Assembly (NCBI GenBank): GCA_001465935.1
Contig: LNKV01000102.1
Location: forward strand, 1-28,762
Length of the DNA: 28,762 nt
Source of the DNA: Clarireedia homoeocarpa
Lineage: Eukaryota > Ascomycota > Leotiomycetes > Helotiales > Rutstroemiaceae
Reading direction: 5' to 3'
Part shown: positions 1-9,104 of the stretch, in pieces
How the letters are laid out: every line of letters begins with the position of its first letter
Numbering within the stretch: position 1 is the stretch's first letter
The notes under the pieces: generated by a model
What the model was told of the DNA's origin: nothing
Databases searched by the model: none
What the model saw: the letters and a program-made list of their open reading frames with translations, nothing else
Program-made: the position numbers and the translations under genes

Positions 1-1159
1 GTCGAGGAATTGTGGTCTAGTTGGGACGACTTGCGGAGTGTAGATGTTTTTCGTTTCTTCATGTCTTCAGATGCACATGTGCTAGTGTGGTGAATCCGCT
101 CGGTGCTCACAAAGTTTCTAACTTGTATTTGAAACTTGTCCCCGCAGTTTTAAAGGTGCTACTATAAAGTTTACCCTGAGAGGGTTTATTGCCTATACAG
201 TAGAAGATGCTATACTGTAGAACATATGATGTTACCATGGCTTTGCGATAAGCCACAAAATGCAGGGGTTAACCATGTGGTCAGACTACGTCGAAGCATG
301 TACTCTACAGAATGTGGGGTAGTAGTAGAGGGCTTCACTTCAGCTTATTCGACCAATTGATCGATCACGGACCTCGATTTGGATAAGGCTGCCGATATTG
401 TAGAGACTTTCTTAGATTAGCGTATCTTTGAGTCCGAATTAAAGAGAAACATTCCATTTCTAGAGCACTTCCAGCCCTCACCAGCCAGCGATATTCGATG
501 GAACGAGTCGGAAGAAAATACTGTACAGTCGGGCAGATACCCAAGTTCCTGCTGAAAGTTTTTGCCAGAAGTATTCGCCTAGTAAGCAAGAATAACGGCA
601 GCAAGATGACCGTATAGCAGCCAATCTTTCTTCCAAGAATTGCCTTCTTTCATGTATACTAAAGCGCTACTAACCCTAGTATCAATTAAATCAGGGCCCA
701 CAAATTGTCATCATGGCAGATGACAGAATGGAATACATCATTTAAGTCATTGGAACTAGTTTTTAGTCAGACTTTGATGACATGGAAGCTTAGCAGCATA
801 GTATTGTAAAGGATCAGAGCATAAATTCAGTACGAAAATGATGACTTTTACTCGAGTAGATAGAGAAAGCTACTAACTTAATTAAGGAGGTGTTGTAACT
901 TTACTGATTTCTGTTCACATAGTTACGTAAAAGTCCGAAATTATTTTGCGAAATACGACAGAGCTAACCAAACCAATCACATTTGAAAATTATTAAGTTA
1001 AATGCTGGGTTGGAATTGTGTCCGAATCGTAAGCCATATTCCCGGTAATATACAGGCATTTCTAACCAATGGATACTAAATGCTAGACCCGACAGTTTGG
1101 GAAGCTCTGAACCTACGAAAAGGAATTCCCCTAGTGACCCATCCAGATGCTGACGTTCC
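1..1159. other. gene-poor stretch, no supported gene
   Basis: I see no coding region with a recognisable domain or convincing splice structure here. The open frames are short (under 80 codons) and lack compositional support. The sequence is moderately AT-rich with no clear repeat. Confidence 0.5.

Positions 1160-1188
<29 letters not shown>
1160..1188. repeat. A29 homopolymer tract
   Basis: There are 29 consecutive A residues, flanked on the left by GTTCC and on the right by GGAAC, which are inverted copies of each other. The tract lies 14 bases from a transposase-like remnant. It may be a retrotransposed poly(A) tail or simple slippage; the sequence alone does not decide. Confidence 0.95.
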
Positions 1189-1190
<2 letters not shown>

Positions 1191-1201
1191 AACCTTCGGC
1201 A

Positions 1202-1393
1202 TCAGTAGACTACCATTGCACTGGCGCATCGGTTGTCAGGGCCACTTCTGACAGGGTCATCTAGCTCTAGCGCACCACTCTTACGCTTCCGACCACGTTT
1301 TCCCTTGTCCTTGATGACCTCCGCAGCACACACTGCTCGTAGCACATCGATCTTCCGCAGGGAACTCGGAATCGTGAGAAAACCTAAGCTCAT
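1202..1393 (-). pseudogene. fragment resembling the tail of a pogo/Fot1-type transposase
   Basis: This is an open frame of 63 codons carrying the basic segment KDKGKRGRKRKSGALE, preceded by VCAAEV. Basic GKRGRKRK tails of this style occur near the C-terminus of fungal pogo/Fot1-family DDE transposases. No DDE catalytic region, helix-turn-helix domain or terminal inverted repeat is visible nearby, so this would be a decayed scrap. The neighbouring A29 tract may belong to the same insertion debris. The identification rests on one short basic motif from memory, so a chance open frame or another basic protein tail is possible. Confidence 0.35.
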
Positions 1394-1928
1394 TTTAATG
1401 ATACTTCGTATCAGTGCTTACATAGCAGTGGGTACAGAGCAATGTACTTCTAAATGCAACTACGAATTCTTATCGTTCTTGTCTTTGACCCTTGTAGCCC
1501 CTGTCTTTGACTCCACCTCCATATTACCTTCCGACTTGGCTCAAGCATATCCCGACACTCTAGGCCAACCGTGTTCAGCCAATCGGATATACTTGATGTC
1601 CACCTGCTCTATTTATCTTCCATTACAGTATTATCTTTCTTGCAAAGCTATCTTTCTACCTAAATATTACGTTTGACTTGTTGGTTCTGTACTTACTGTA
1701 ATTCCTATATATCCCTATCGTTGCTGTACCGTATTTGAAACCCATCCATCGTATTTCCCTATCCAATCGATAATAGCCAGTCATCTCCAGCGTTGTGCCT
1801 AGCCTATCATCCTGGGAACTTGTTTTACCACCATCTGGCTTACTGAGGATAAATGAACCCCGGTTTGTCCGGATTTTCCGTGACTATTTTCACTCTGTTT
1901 TTAAGACGATCGGTTCAAACATCCCAGA
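1394..1928. other. intergenic, upstream region of the P450 gene
   Basis: No supported gene is present. The stretch is pyrimidine-rich with several T/C runs, as is common upstream of filamentous-fungal genes, and holds TATA-like words (CTATATATCC near 1705). It ends at the ATG of the cytochrome P450 gene. Confidence 0.4.
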
Positions 1929-3513
1929 ATGACTTTCGTCCAAAAACTCGGTGCTTTCATTGCGTTTGTCTACATCGCCCGTCTAATTTATCGGAGAGTG
2001 TCCAGGGGTGTCCGCGGCAACCAGGCTGACGCAGCCTTAAGCTTGCGGCACGGGACGAAACTGCCCCCTGAACTAACAAAGCGATGGCCGCTAGGTATTG
2101 ACCGAATCAGTGGATTATGGCGAGCTAACGCAGAGAGCCACCTTTTAGAATTTCTCTGCTCGATCGCTAAGGAGTATGATCACGAAGATGGCAACAGTGG
2201 CTGCCAATACTTGTTAATTGGACCACGCGCCTTTTACGTTCTATATCCACAGAACGTGGAGACCCTTCTATCAACGAACTTTAAAGATTATGGCTTTGGA
2301 TCCCGCCCTGCTGTCTTTGCACCTCCCCTTGGGAAAGGATTTTTACCCAAGAAGGCGAGGCTTGGAGACATTCTCGAGAGTTGCTGAGGAAACTACATTA
2401 CCAAAATCTCGACCATTTTCGTGAACATGTCGACAACCTTGTATCTTGCCTTCTTACCAAGAAGCCTGTCGATCTTCAGCCTTTGTTCTTCAGTCTCACG
2501 CTGGACACAGCAACCGCTCTTCTCTTCGGTCGCTCTGTATACAGTTTGCGGGCAAATGTTGATCAGGCTGCTGAAAATAAAGAATTTGCAGAGAATTTCA
2601 ATATTGCTCAAGAAGGCCTAGCAAAACGATTTAGATTGGCACCATTTCATTTCATCTATAACCCGGGACGTTTCCGAAGAGCTTGCCAAAAAGTGCACAG
2701 ATTCGTGGAGCGATATATACAGGAGTCAAAGCAGCAAACACGCAACACGGCTAGGGATCAGCCTTCATGGTTTTTAGACCAGTTAGTGGAGGTTTCGCGA
2801 ACCGATGCTGAGATTAGAGATCAATTACTCAACGTACTGCTCGCTGGTCGTGATACAACGGCATGCTGTCTCTCATGGACATTGTAGGAGACACCAAACT
2901 AGACTACAGGAACAAGACACTGATTCTCATTCAATTTAGTCGTTTACTTGTTCGACATCCTAAAGTCATGAAGTGTCTACGCCAGGAGATTAGGTCTATC
3001 ATGAATGAAGACTGTCTACCTACGCGAGAACAATTAAGAAAGATGCCCTTCCTCACTTGCGTTGTGAAAGAAGTCCTGCGTCTCTATCCACCGGTCCCCT
3101 TGAACAACCGTGAAGCTATTCAGACCACGATACTTCCAACAGGAGGCGGTCCAACGGGCAAAAGCCCAATAATGGTGAGAAAGGGGGAGCTTGTGGTTAT
3201 GTCCCCATATGTAAACGCAAGAATGACGAACTTGTACGGAGAAGATGCAGAAAATTTCCGTCCCGAACGTTGGGAGACAGCCGAGCTTTCTCACATTGGA
3301 TGGGCATATTTCCCGTTCCATGGTGGTCCAAGGCAATGCCTTGGGGAAGACTTCGCTCTAATGGAAATATATTACACCACGGTCCGATTACTACAGACAT
3401 TCCCCAAGATCTGCTTGCCTGAGGGTGAGATTGTGGAGCCAGTGGGGAAAGAGAGACAGAGATTGACACTTGTACTCTCGAGTGCCGATGGATGTAGAGT
3501 CTTACTCTCGTAG
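1929..3513 (+). pseudogene. CYP52-like cytochrome P450 with a one-base frameshift
   Basis: This would encode a membrane-bound, heme-thiolate monooxygenase of about 508 residues. CYP52-type enzymes hydroxylate the terminal carbon of alkanes and fatty acids at the ER. Visible features are an N-terminal hydrophobic anchor (about residues 6-22), the I-helix AGRDTT, the ExxR motif in VVKEVLRLYPP, FRPERW, and the heme-binding motif FHGGPRQCLG (FxxGxRxCxG, Cys intact). A 56-bp intron lies at 2884-2939 (GTAGGA..TTTAG, branch CTGAT); removing it joins SWT-FRLLVRHP, as the family requires. The frame breaks at a T5 run, 2340-2344: before it the frame reads FGSRPAVFAPPLGKGF, after it TQEGEAWRHSRELLRKL. 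One extra T, or two fewer, would restore it. The break is either a real null mutation or a homopolymer sequencing error. The segment YVNARMTNLYG replaces the family's usual MHRR-type sequence, so even the intact form is diverged. Confidence 0.85.
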
Positions 3514-3766
3514 TCTACCGTCGCCTTTTATCAAATAAGATTATCTTTACTAACTCATTAATTGCCTATTACAATGGAGTTCGAAATCGGCTTCAGTTCG
3601 GAAAACTGAATGATTTTATTTTTGACCTAAATTTTATGCGGCACTAACCCAGATGGTTAAAAAAACCCAACGTAGGGTTTTTTTTCAGAAATGCCAAGCC
3701 CCATACAAGCCATTGGTGTATCTAACGGCAATGCACTTAGATCTTACGCACTTAACATGCAATATA

Positions 3767-4068
3767 CTAACATCGATGGCCGTCCTCGTCGAGCAATTGG
3801 CATTTCAATCCGTCGTGCCGGGGTGCTTACAATATGGGGATGGGGGGTTACTTATGTGTGGAAACGCTAAATCATTCAACTCCGCGGTTGTGCTTTTCAA
3901 CCCGCGAATGGCTTGTATGCTTTGAACAATCCGTTTTCGGTCGGCGTTGACGGTCTGATGCTTCTCTTTGTTCGTCAAGTGGGCATCGACGTGGCGGGGC
4001 AATACAGCATGCTTACATACGGAACATACCACGACCCCTTGGGCTGAGAAATGGACAAGCGGCTCCAT
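3767..4068 (-). pseudogene. OrsD-like (DUF3505) N-terminal fragment, frameshifted
   Basis: Starting from an ATG at 4068, the frame reads a Cys/His segment, VVCSVCKHAVLPRHVDAHL, typical of the N-terminus of fungal OrsD/DUF3505 proteins (named after a gene of the orsellinic acid cluster; role unclear). It stops at 3805. Shifting frame near 3810 recovers DGLKCQLLDEDGHRC, which resembles the next conserved Cys segment of that family, and then meets a TAG at 3767-3769. The rest of the protein, normally several hundred residues, is absent. It is therefore a truncated relic; the nearby P450 is also broken. The family assignment comes from motif memory only. Confidence 0.5.
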
Positions 4069-4711
4069 GATGTGGAGATATCTTCAATGGACAAAACTCT
4101 GGAACTTCAAATAGTGGAAATTTTCACGTTTTACGATGAATATCCTGGCCAAACAGCAGGCATGAGAATGAATTTACGTGGTTTTGGCCCGTGCGTACAG
4201 AATTCTGACCACCCCTGGTGATCCTCCTCCAAAGATCATTTAGGTTTTATCGCTTTTCCTCAAAACAATCTATAAGTGTTTTGAAGCTTTATTCTATATA
4301 TTGATATTAATAATTACTGTACAGATATATTTCTAGAATGTCTATGATAAAATCTGTCGTTGGCAATACAATCGGCTCGTACAAATCATAGGACTGCTAC
4401 ATACGGCTAATATTCGGTCAAATACATGCCTTGCATACGGCTAAGAGCTCTAAGGTTGCATTCAGCCTCATTGTGACCAGGTCTGAGCTGTACAGCCAGA
4501 ACGTCAGGCCAGCGAATTATCAAACAAGCTTCTCACAATCTTCAGCAGAAGATAACAATCTTTTGATATAACAGATTATACGTCCTCGCCTTGCTTTGTA
4601 TTGTTAACCTCAATCGCTAGGCACCAGCCTCTCATTGATACCCCGCTCCACCCTGTCTCTGAACCCCACACGACTTCAATCGCTTCCTAGCGTCTAGCTC
4701 CGCACCTAGTC
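4069..4711. other. intergenic, likely promoter of the NLR gene
   Basis: No gene is supported here. The first half is AT-rich. The last ~100 bases before the ATG at 4712 are C/T-rich (for example CCCCGCTCCACCCTGTCTCT), a common arrangement at transcription starts of filamentous fungi. Transcription of the NLR probably begins within this pyrimidine-rich stretch; that is inference. Confidence 0.4.
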
Positions 4712-7700
4712 ATGCGTCTTCTACACAGCGAGACTGGCAAATTCACCCTCACCAAAGACTTTATTGGCGACGATCGAATTCCTCCTTACGCCATACTGTC
4801 ACATACATGGGGACCGGACAACGAGGAAGTTACCTTTGAGGACATAGTAAATGGTACTGGCGAGGTCAAGCCTGGCTATGAGAAAATCCGATTCTGTGGA
4901 GAACAGGCTAGACAAGATGGTCTATGTTACTTTTGGATTGACACTTGCTGTATCAACAAGAGCAACGATGCTGAACTCTCGCGATCTATCAACTCTATGT
5001 TTCGCTGGTATCGCAACGCAACTCGATGTTATGTTTATTTGTCGGACGTCTCTAGGTGTTCTGTCAGCGGTAACCACAAGTGTACTCCGCGGCTGTGGGA
5101 GTCGGATTTCCGGAAAAGCAGATGGTTCACTCGGGGCTGGACGCTCCAAGAGCTTCTTGCCCCGGCTTCGGTCGAATTCTTCTCTCGAGAAGGCAAGCGA
5201 CTCGGTAACAAGAGTTTTTTAATGACACAAATTTTCGAAATAACAAACATTCCTCACACAGCGCTTCAAGGACATCCATTGTCTCATTTTAGCGTCGAGG
5301 AGCGATTGCGGTGGATACAGCACCGCCAGACTAAGCTGGAAGAAGATAAAGTATACTCTTTACTAGGCATTTTCGACGTCTATATACTCCCTATCTATGG
5401 TGAAGGATGGGGGAAAGCGCACGATCGGCTCCTGGATGAGTTCCACAAAATGCAGAAGTGTATCCAAGACTTACGCCTTTCTGATCCGCGCGATGACAAG
5501 AAGCGTATTGAGGACACCAAGGGTGGTTTACTAGAGGACTTATACAACTGGATCCTAGAACACTCCGACTTCCGACAATGGCGCAATGACGACCAAAGCC
5601 GGCTGTTTTGGATCAAGGGCGATCCTGGCAAAGGCAAGACGATGCTACTCTGCGGAGTTATCAACGAGCTAAAGAGGTCCAAAGCCAAGTCGGTTCTTCT
5701 ATCGTACTTCTTCTGCCAGGCTACTGACTCCCGGATCAACTACGCCACGGCCGTGTTACGGGGTCTGATCTATTTGCTTGTTGACCAACAGCCGTCTCTT
5801 ATCTCGCATATACGGACGAAGCACGACCAGGCTGGTAAAACGCTCTTCGAGGATACAAATGCTTGGGTTGCGCTGTCCGAGATCTTCACTAATATTCTGC
5901 AAGACCCCAGCTTAGATTACGTGTACTTAATCGTCGATGCGCTCGACGAATGCGTAACAGACTTGCCAAAATTGATAGACTTCATTGTGCAGACTTCGTC
6001 AATATCTCCTCGTATCAAGTGGATTGTCTCTAGCCGTAACTGGCCAAATATCGAGAAGGCTCTCGACACTGCAACGCAGGAGCTAAGGCTTTGTCTCGAG
6101 CTTAATGAAACATCTGTCTCTGCTGCTGTTACGACATTTATCCAGCTCAAGGTGGAGTGGCTAGCAACGCGAAACAGATACAGTAATGATACACGGGAAG
6201 CTATCCAGCAGCATTTAATGCTAAACGCAAACGGTACTTTTCTTTGGGTGGCTTTGGTCTGCCAAGAGCTGTCTAATATTTCGGGATGGAAGGCTCTGCA
6301 GAAGTTGATAGCGTTTCCACCTGGACTCGATACCCTCTACCAGCGGATGCTAGACCAAATCATGGATTCAGAAGATGCTGAGCTCTGTAAAAGTATACTG
6401 GATATCGTTTCAGCTGTGTACCGGCCCATCACACTGGACGAGCTGGTAGCTTTTTTGGACATGCCCAACGGAGTTGCTAGCGATGATGAAGCTCTATCAG
6501 AGATTATAGGTCTTTGTGGCTCCTTTCTAACGCTTCGGGGACGCACTATCTTCTTTGTCCATCAGTCTGCCAAAGACTTTTTAATTAAAAGAGCATCTAA
6601 AGACATATTTATTTCTACAATAGAAAATGTACATAGCAGCATCTTCTTGCGATCGTTACAGGCTATGTCTCGCACGCTTCGACGTGACGTATACAACCTA
6701 CGCGCTCCCGGAATCTCTATCGACCAAGTCAAGCTGCCTGATCCAGATCCACTAGCTATAGTACGATACTCCTGTCTCTATTGGGTTGACCATCTGCTCG
6801 AATGTGATCCTGAAGGGATTGTTCATAATAACCTTCAGGACAGCGGCTCAGTTCATAAGTTTTTACGTCAGAGCTTCCTTTACTGGTTCGAAGCACTAAG
6901 TCTAATGAGAAGCTTGCCAAATGGTATAGTAATGATTAGAAAGCTCGAGGACTGGATACAGGTAAGTTTCTGCGTGATTTTAAGCAACATTTTAAGATAT
7001 AGTTAGAAAACCCTAGCTAATTTAGTAAGGCTAATGAAAGCCCTAATCTATATATATTTGTACATGATGCAAAGAGGTTTGCCCTATACAGCCGATTAGT
7101 TATTGAGCAGACACCCCTTCAAGCGTATTGTTCGGCCCTTGTCTTCGCTCCAGAAGAGAGTATTGTCCGAAAAACATTTGAGAGTTGTATTCCGACATGG
7201 ATCCAGAAAAGGCCTATAGTAGAACCATATTGGAACGCAATATTACAAACACTCGAGGGCCATACGAGCTCGGTCAACTCAGTTGCCTTCTCGCCTGACA
7301 GTAAACAGATAGTCTCTGGATCTGACGATAACACAGTACGGCTCTGGGATACAGCAACAGGACAGCAGATTCAGCCAACACTCGAGGGCCATACAAGTGC
7401 AGTCTACTCAGTCGCCTTCTCACCTGACGGTAAACAAATAGTCTCTGGATCTCGGGATAATACAGTACGGCTCTGGGATACAGCAATAGGACAGCAGATT
7501 CAGCCAACGCTTAAGGGCCATATAAGTACGGTCCACTCAGTCGCCTTCTCGCCTGATGGTAAACAAATAGTCTCTGGATCTGGGGATAATACAATACGGC
7601 TCTGGGATACAGCAACAGGACAGCAGATTCAGCCAATACTCGAGGGCCATACAAGTACAGTCTACTCAGTTGCCTTCTCGCCTAACGGTAAACAGATAGT

Positions 7701-8154
7701 CTCTAGATCTCGAGATAATACAGTACGGCTCTGGGATATAGCAACAGGACAGCAGATTCAGCCAATACTCGAGGGCTATACAAGTATGGTCTACTCAGCT
7801 ACCTTCTCACCTGATGGTAAACAGATAGTCTCTAGATATCGGGATAATACAATACGGCTCTGGGATATAGCAATAGGACAACAGATTCAGCCAACACTCG
7901 AGGACCATATGAGCTCGGTCAACTCAGTCGCCTTCTCGCCTGACGGTAAGCGGATAGTCTCTGAGTCAGATAATCGTATGCTACCTCTAACTGTATCAAA
8001 TGACTGGGTTATGGAAGATGGTGTAAATATTCTCTGGCTACCTTCTCAGTATCGTACAACAGTTGTTGCTATTTATCGTGGAGGAATTGTTCTAGGGCAA
8101 AACTCTGGGAGAATTTCATTTTTGGAATTTACATATGCGCCAAAGCTTCTATAA
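4712..8154 (+). CDS. HET-NACHT-WD40 (HNWD) NLR-type protein
   Basis: This is a STAND-class receptor of the type that controls heterokaryon incompatibility (Podospora het-d/het-e/het-r family). A HET domain spans about residues 20-165 (YAILSHTWG, FWIDTCCINK, RGWTLQELLAP) and triggers cell death in known members. A NACHT NTPase follows, with Walker A GDPGKGKT (303-310) and Walker B YLIVDALDEC (405-414), then the winged-helix region and C-terminal WD repeats. Exon 1 is 4712-6961, the intron 6962-7029 (68 bp, GTAAGT..TAAG) and exon 2 7030-8154; the join reads EDWIQ-ANESPNLYIFVHD. Exon 2 is open throughout, giving 1124 residues. Five complete 43-residue WD repeats and a partial sixth are followed by the tail SNDWVMEDGVNILWLP, a conserved ending in this family. 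All catalytic motifs are present, so it looks functional. A competing TAG acceptor sits 4 bases upstream of the one used. Other outputs of the locus could be HET-NACHT forms lacking WD40. Confidence 0.93.
7252..7983 (+). repeat. tandem 129-bp WD40-coding repeats (5 full, 1 partial)
   Basis: Copies start at 7252, 7381, 7510, 7639, 7768 and 7897 (partial), each exactly 129 bp or 43 codons, and near-identical in DNA. Repeat residues 7 (S,A,T,T,M,S), 9 (N,Y,H,Y,Y,N) and 25 (D,R,G,R,R,D) vary most, while the SVAFSPDGKQIVS and NTxRLWD frameworks are constant. Further differences are Thr-to-Ile (ACA to ATA) at residues 5, 34, 36 and 43, and Gly-to-Arg (GGA to AGA) at residue 23. These are C-to-T/G-to-A changes at CpA/TpG, the preferred RIP context. 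Copy number is expected to differ between strains. Confidence 0.95.
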
Positions 8155-8918
8155 TATTCTGTATATAGGGTATATATCGTTAATCATTATTTTCCTGTAT
8201 CTTCTTACTATATCTCTTTTTTATTTTATCTTTATTTCATAGAGAGTCTTAGCGGAGTTATTCCCTTTATAATAAGTTAAATTGCCACTCAGTTTCTAGT
8301 ATCTTCCAGAATTATCAAACGCCAGATCTTAATATATCTAAACACAACTACTGTCCCATTTGAGGAAATAAATAGAACAAGCTAGAAGCAGCTCAAGTGA
8401 TCAGTCTATATGAAATACTCAGAAGTCTTCCTAAAATATAGTACTCCGAATATTCAAAAGTAATGCGAAAACATTATCAGCTGGCACTGCTTCCACATGT
8501 CCCTGCTACTTGACTATAAGACTAAGGGCGGCAATCGGTAACCTGAGGCTACTAATGATAACATAGAAACAACTAACCGAAATAATTCTAGTGCTGACGA
8601 AGTATGGCGTATATAAAATTCAAGAGAGTATACAAAGAGGACACCGAAATCGAAGCCTACTGTAATTAATATGACACAGTGTTTGACTCAAAGACTTGGA
8701 GAGATTTTTGTGTAGAGTTTTGATGTTGTAATATCGGAGGAAGAAGGTTCGTCACATGATAGCTAGGTATTTATCTTCCACGCGCGGGGGCCAAGTGCTG
8801 CGACTGGCCCGGCCCATGTGACCATATAACCTTGCACGACCCACTATAGCCTTATCACTTCCCCGCAAATACTCTGGGTAAGTGACCTATAAATAGATTG
8901 ATGACCTAGAAACCCACA
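8155..8918. other. intergenic, downstream of the NLR gene
   Basis: No gene is supported. The first part is AT-rich and probably holds the NLR 3' end and polyadenylation signals. A short GC-rich patch lies at about 8780-8815 (CGCGCGGGGG). Confidence 0.4.
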
Positions 8919-8980
8919 CCCAAAACCCAAAACCCAAAACCCAAAACCCAAAACCCAAAACCCAAAACCCAAAACCCAAA
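8919..8980. repeat. (CCCAAAA)n 7-bp minisatellite
   Basis: Nine CCC runs lie at exact 7-base spacing (starts 8919, 8926, 8933 and so on to 8975), the last unit ending after AAA at 8980. The minus strand is therefore (TTTTGGG)n with nine G3 runs, able in principle to form G-quadruplexes. The unit is not the usual fungal telomere repeat TTAGGG. It lies about 120 bp beyond the stop codon of the minus-strand EST1-type gene, between the two converging genes. Confidence 0.95.
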
Positions 8981-9104
8981 TAACTACCCAAATGGATAGA
9001 GTGTACCAGCCCTCCCTTAGTCTGTGCACTTCCATCGTAGCAGTTCTTAACGGTAGTTCAGACTCCTAAGAGGACAGTACGGACCCTGAATAGGTGCTTA
9101 GCAA

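Noticed and set aside
365..604. 79-codon minus-strand open frame
   Set aside because: No motif and no supporting context.
1233..1676. 147-codon plus-strand open frame
   Set aside because: It overlaps the transposase-like remnant in antisense and shows no domain or protein-like composition.
7252..7983. Possible CRISPR-like regular repeats
   Set aside because: Repeats are contiguous, 129 bp and encode WD40 motifs in frame; there are no spacers.
8844..9035. Minus-strand frame encoding a GFWVL repeat
   Set aside because: It is only a translation of the (CCCAAAA)n minisatellite.
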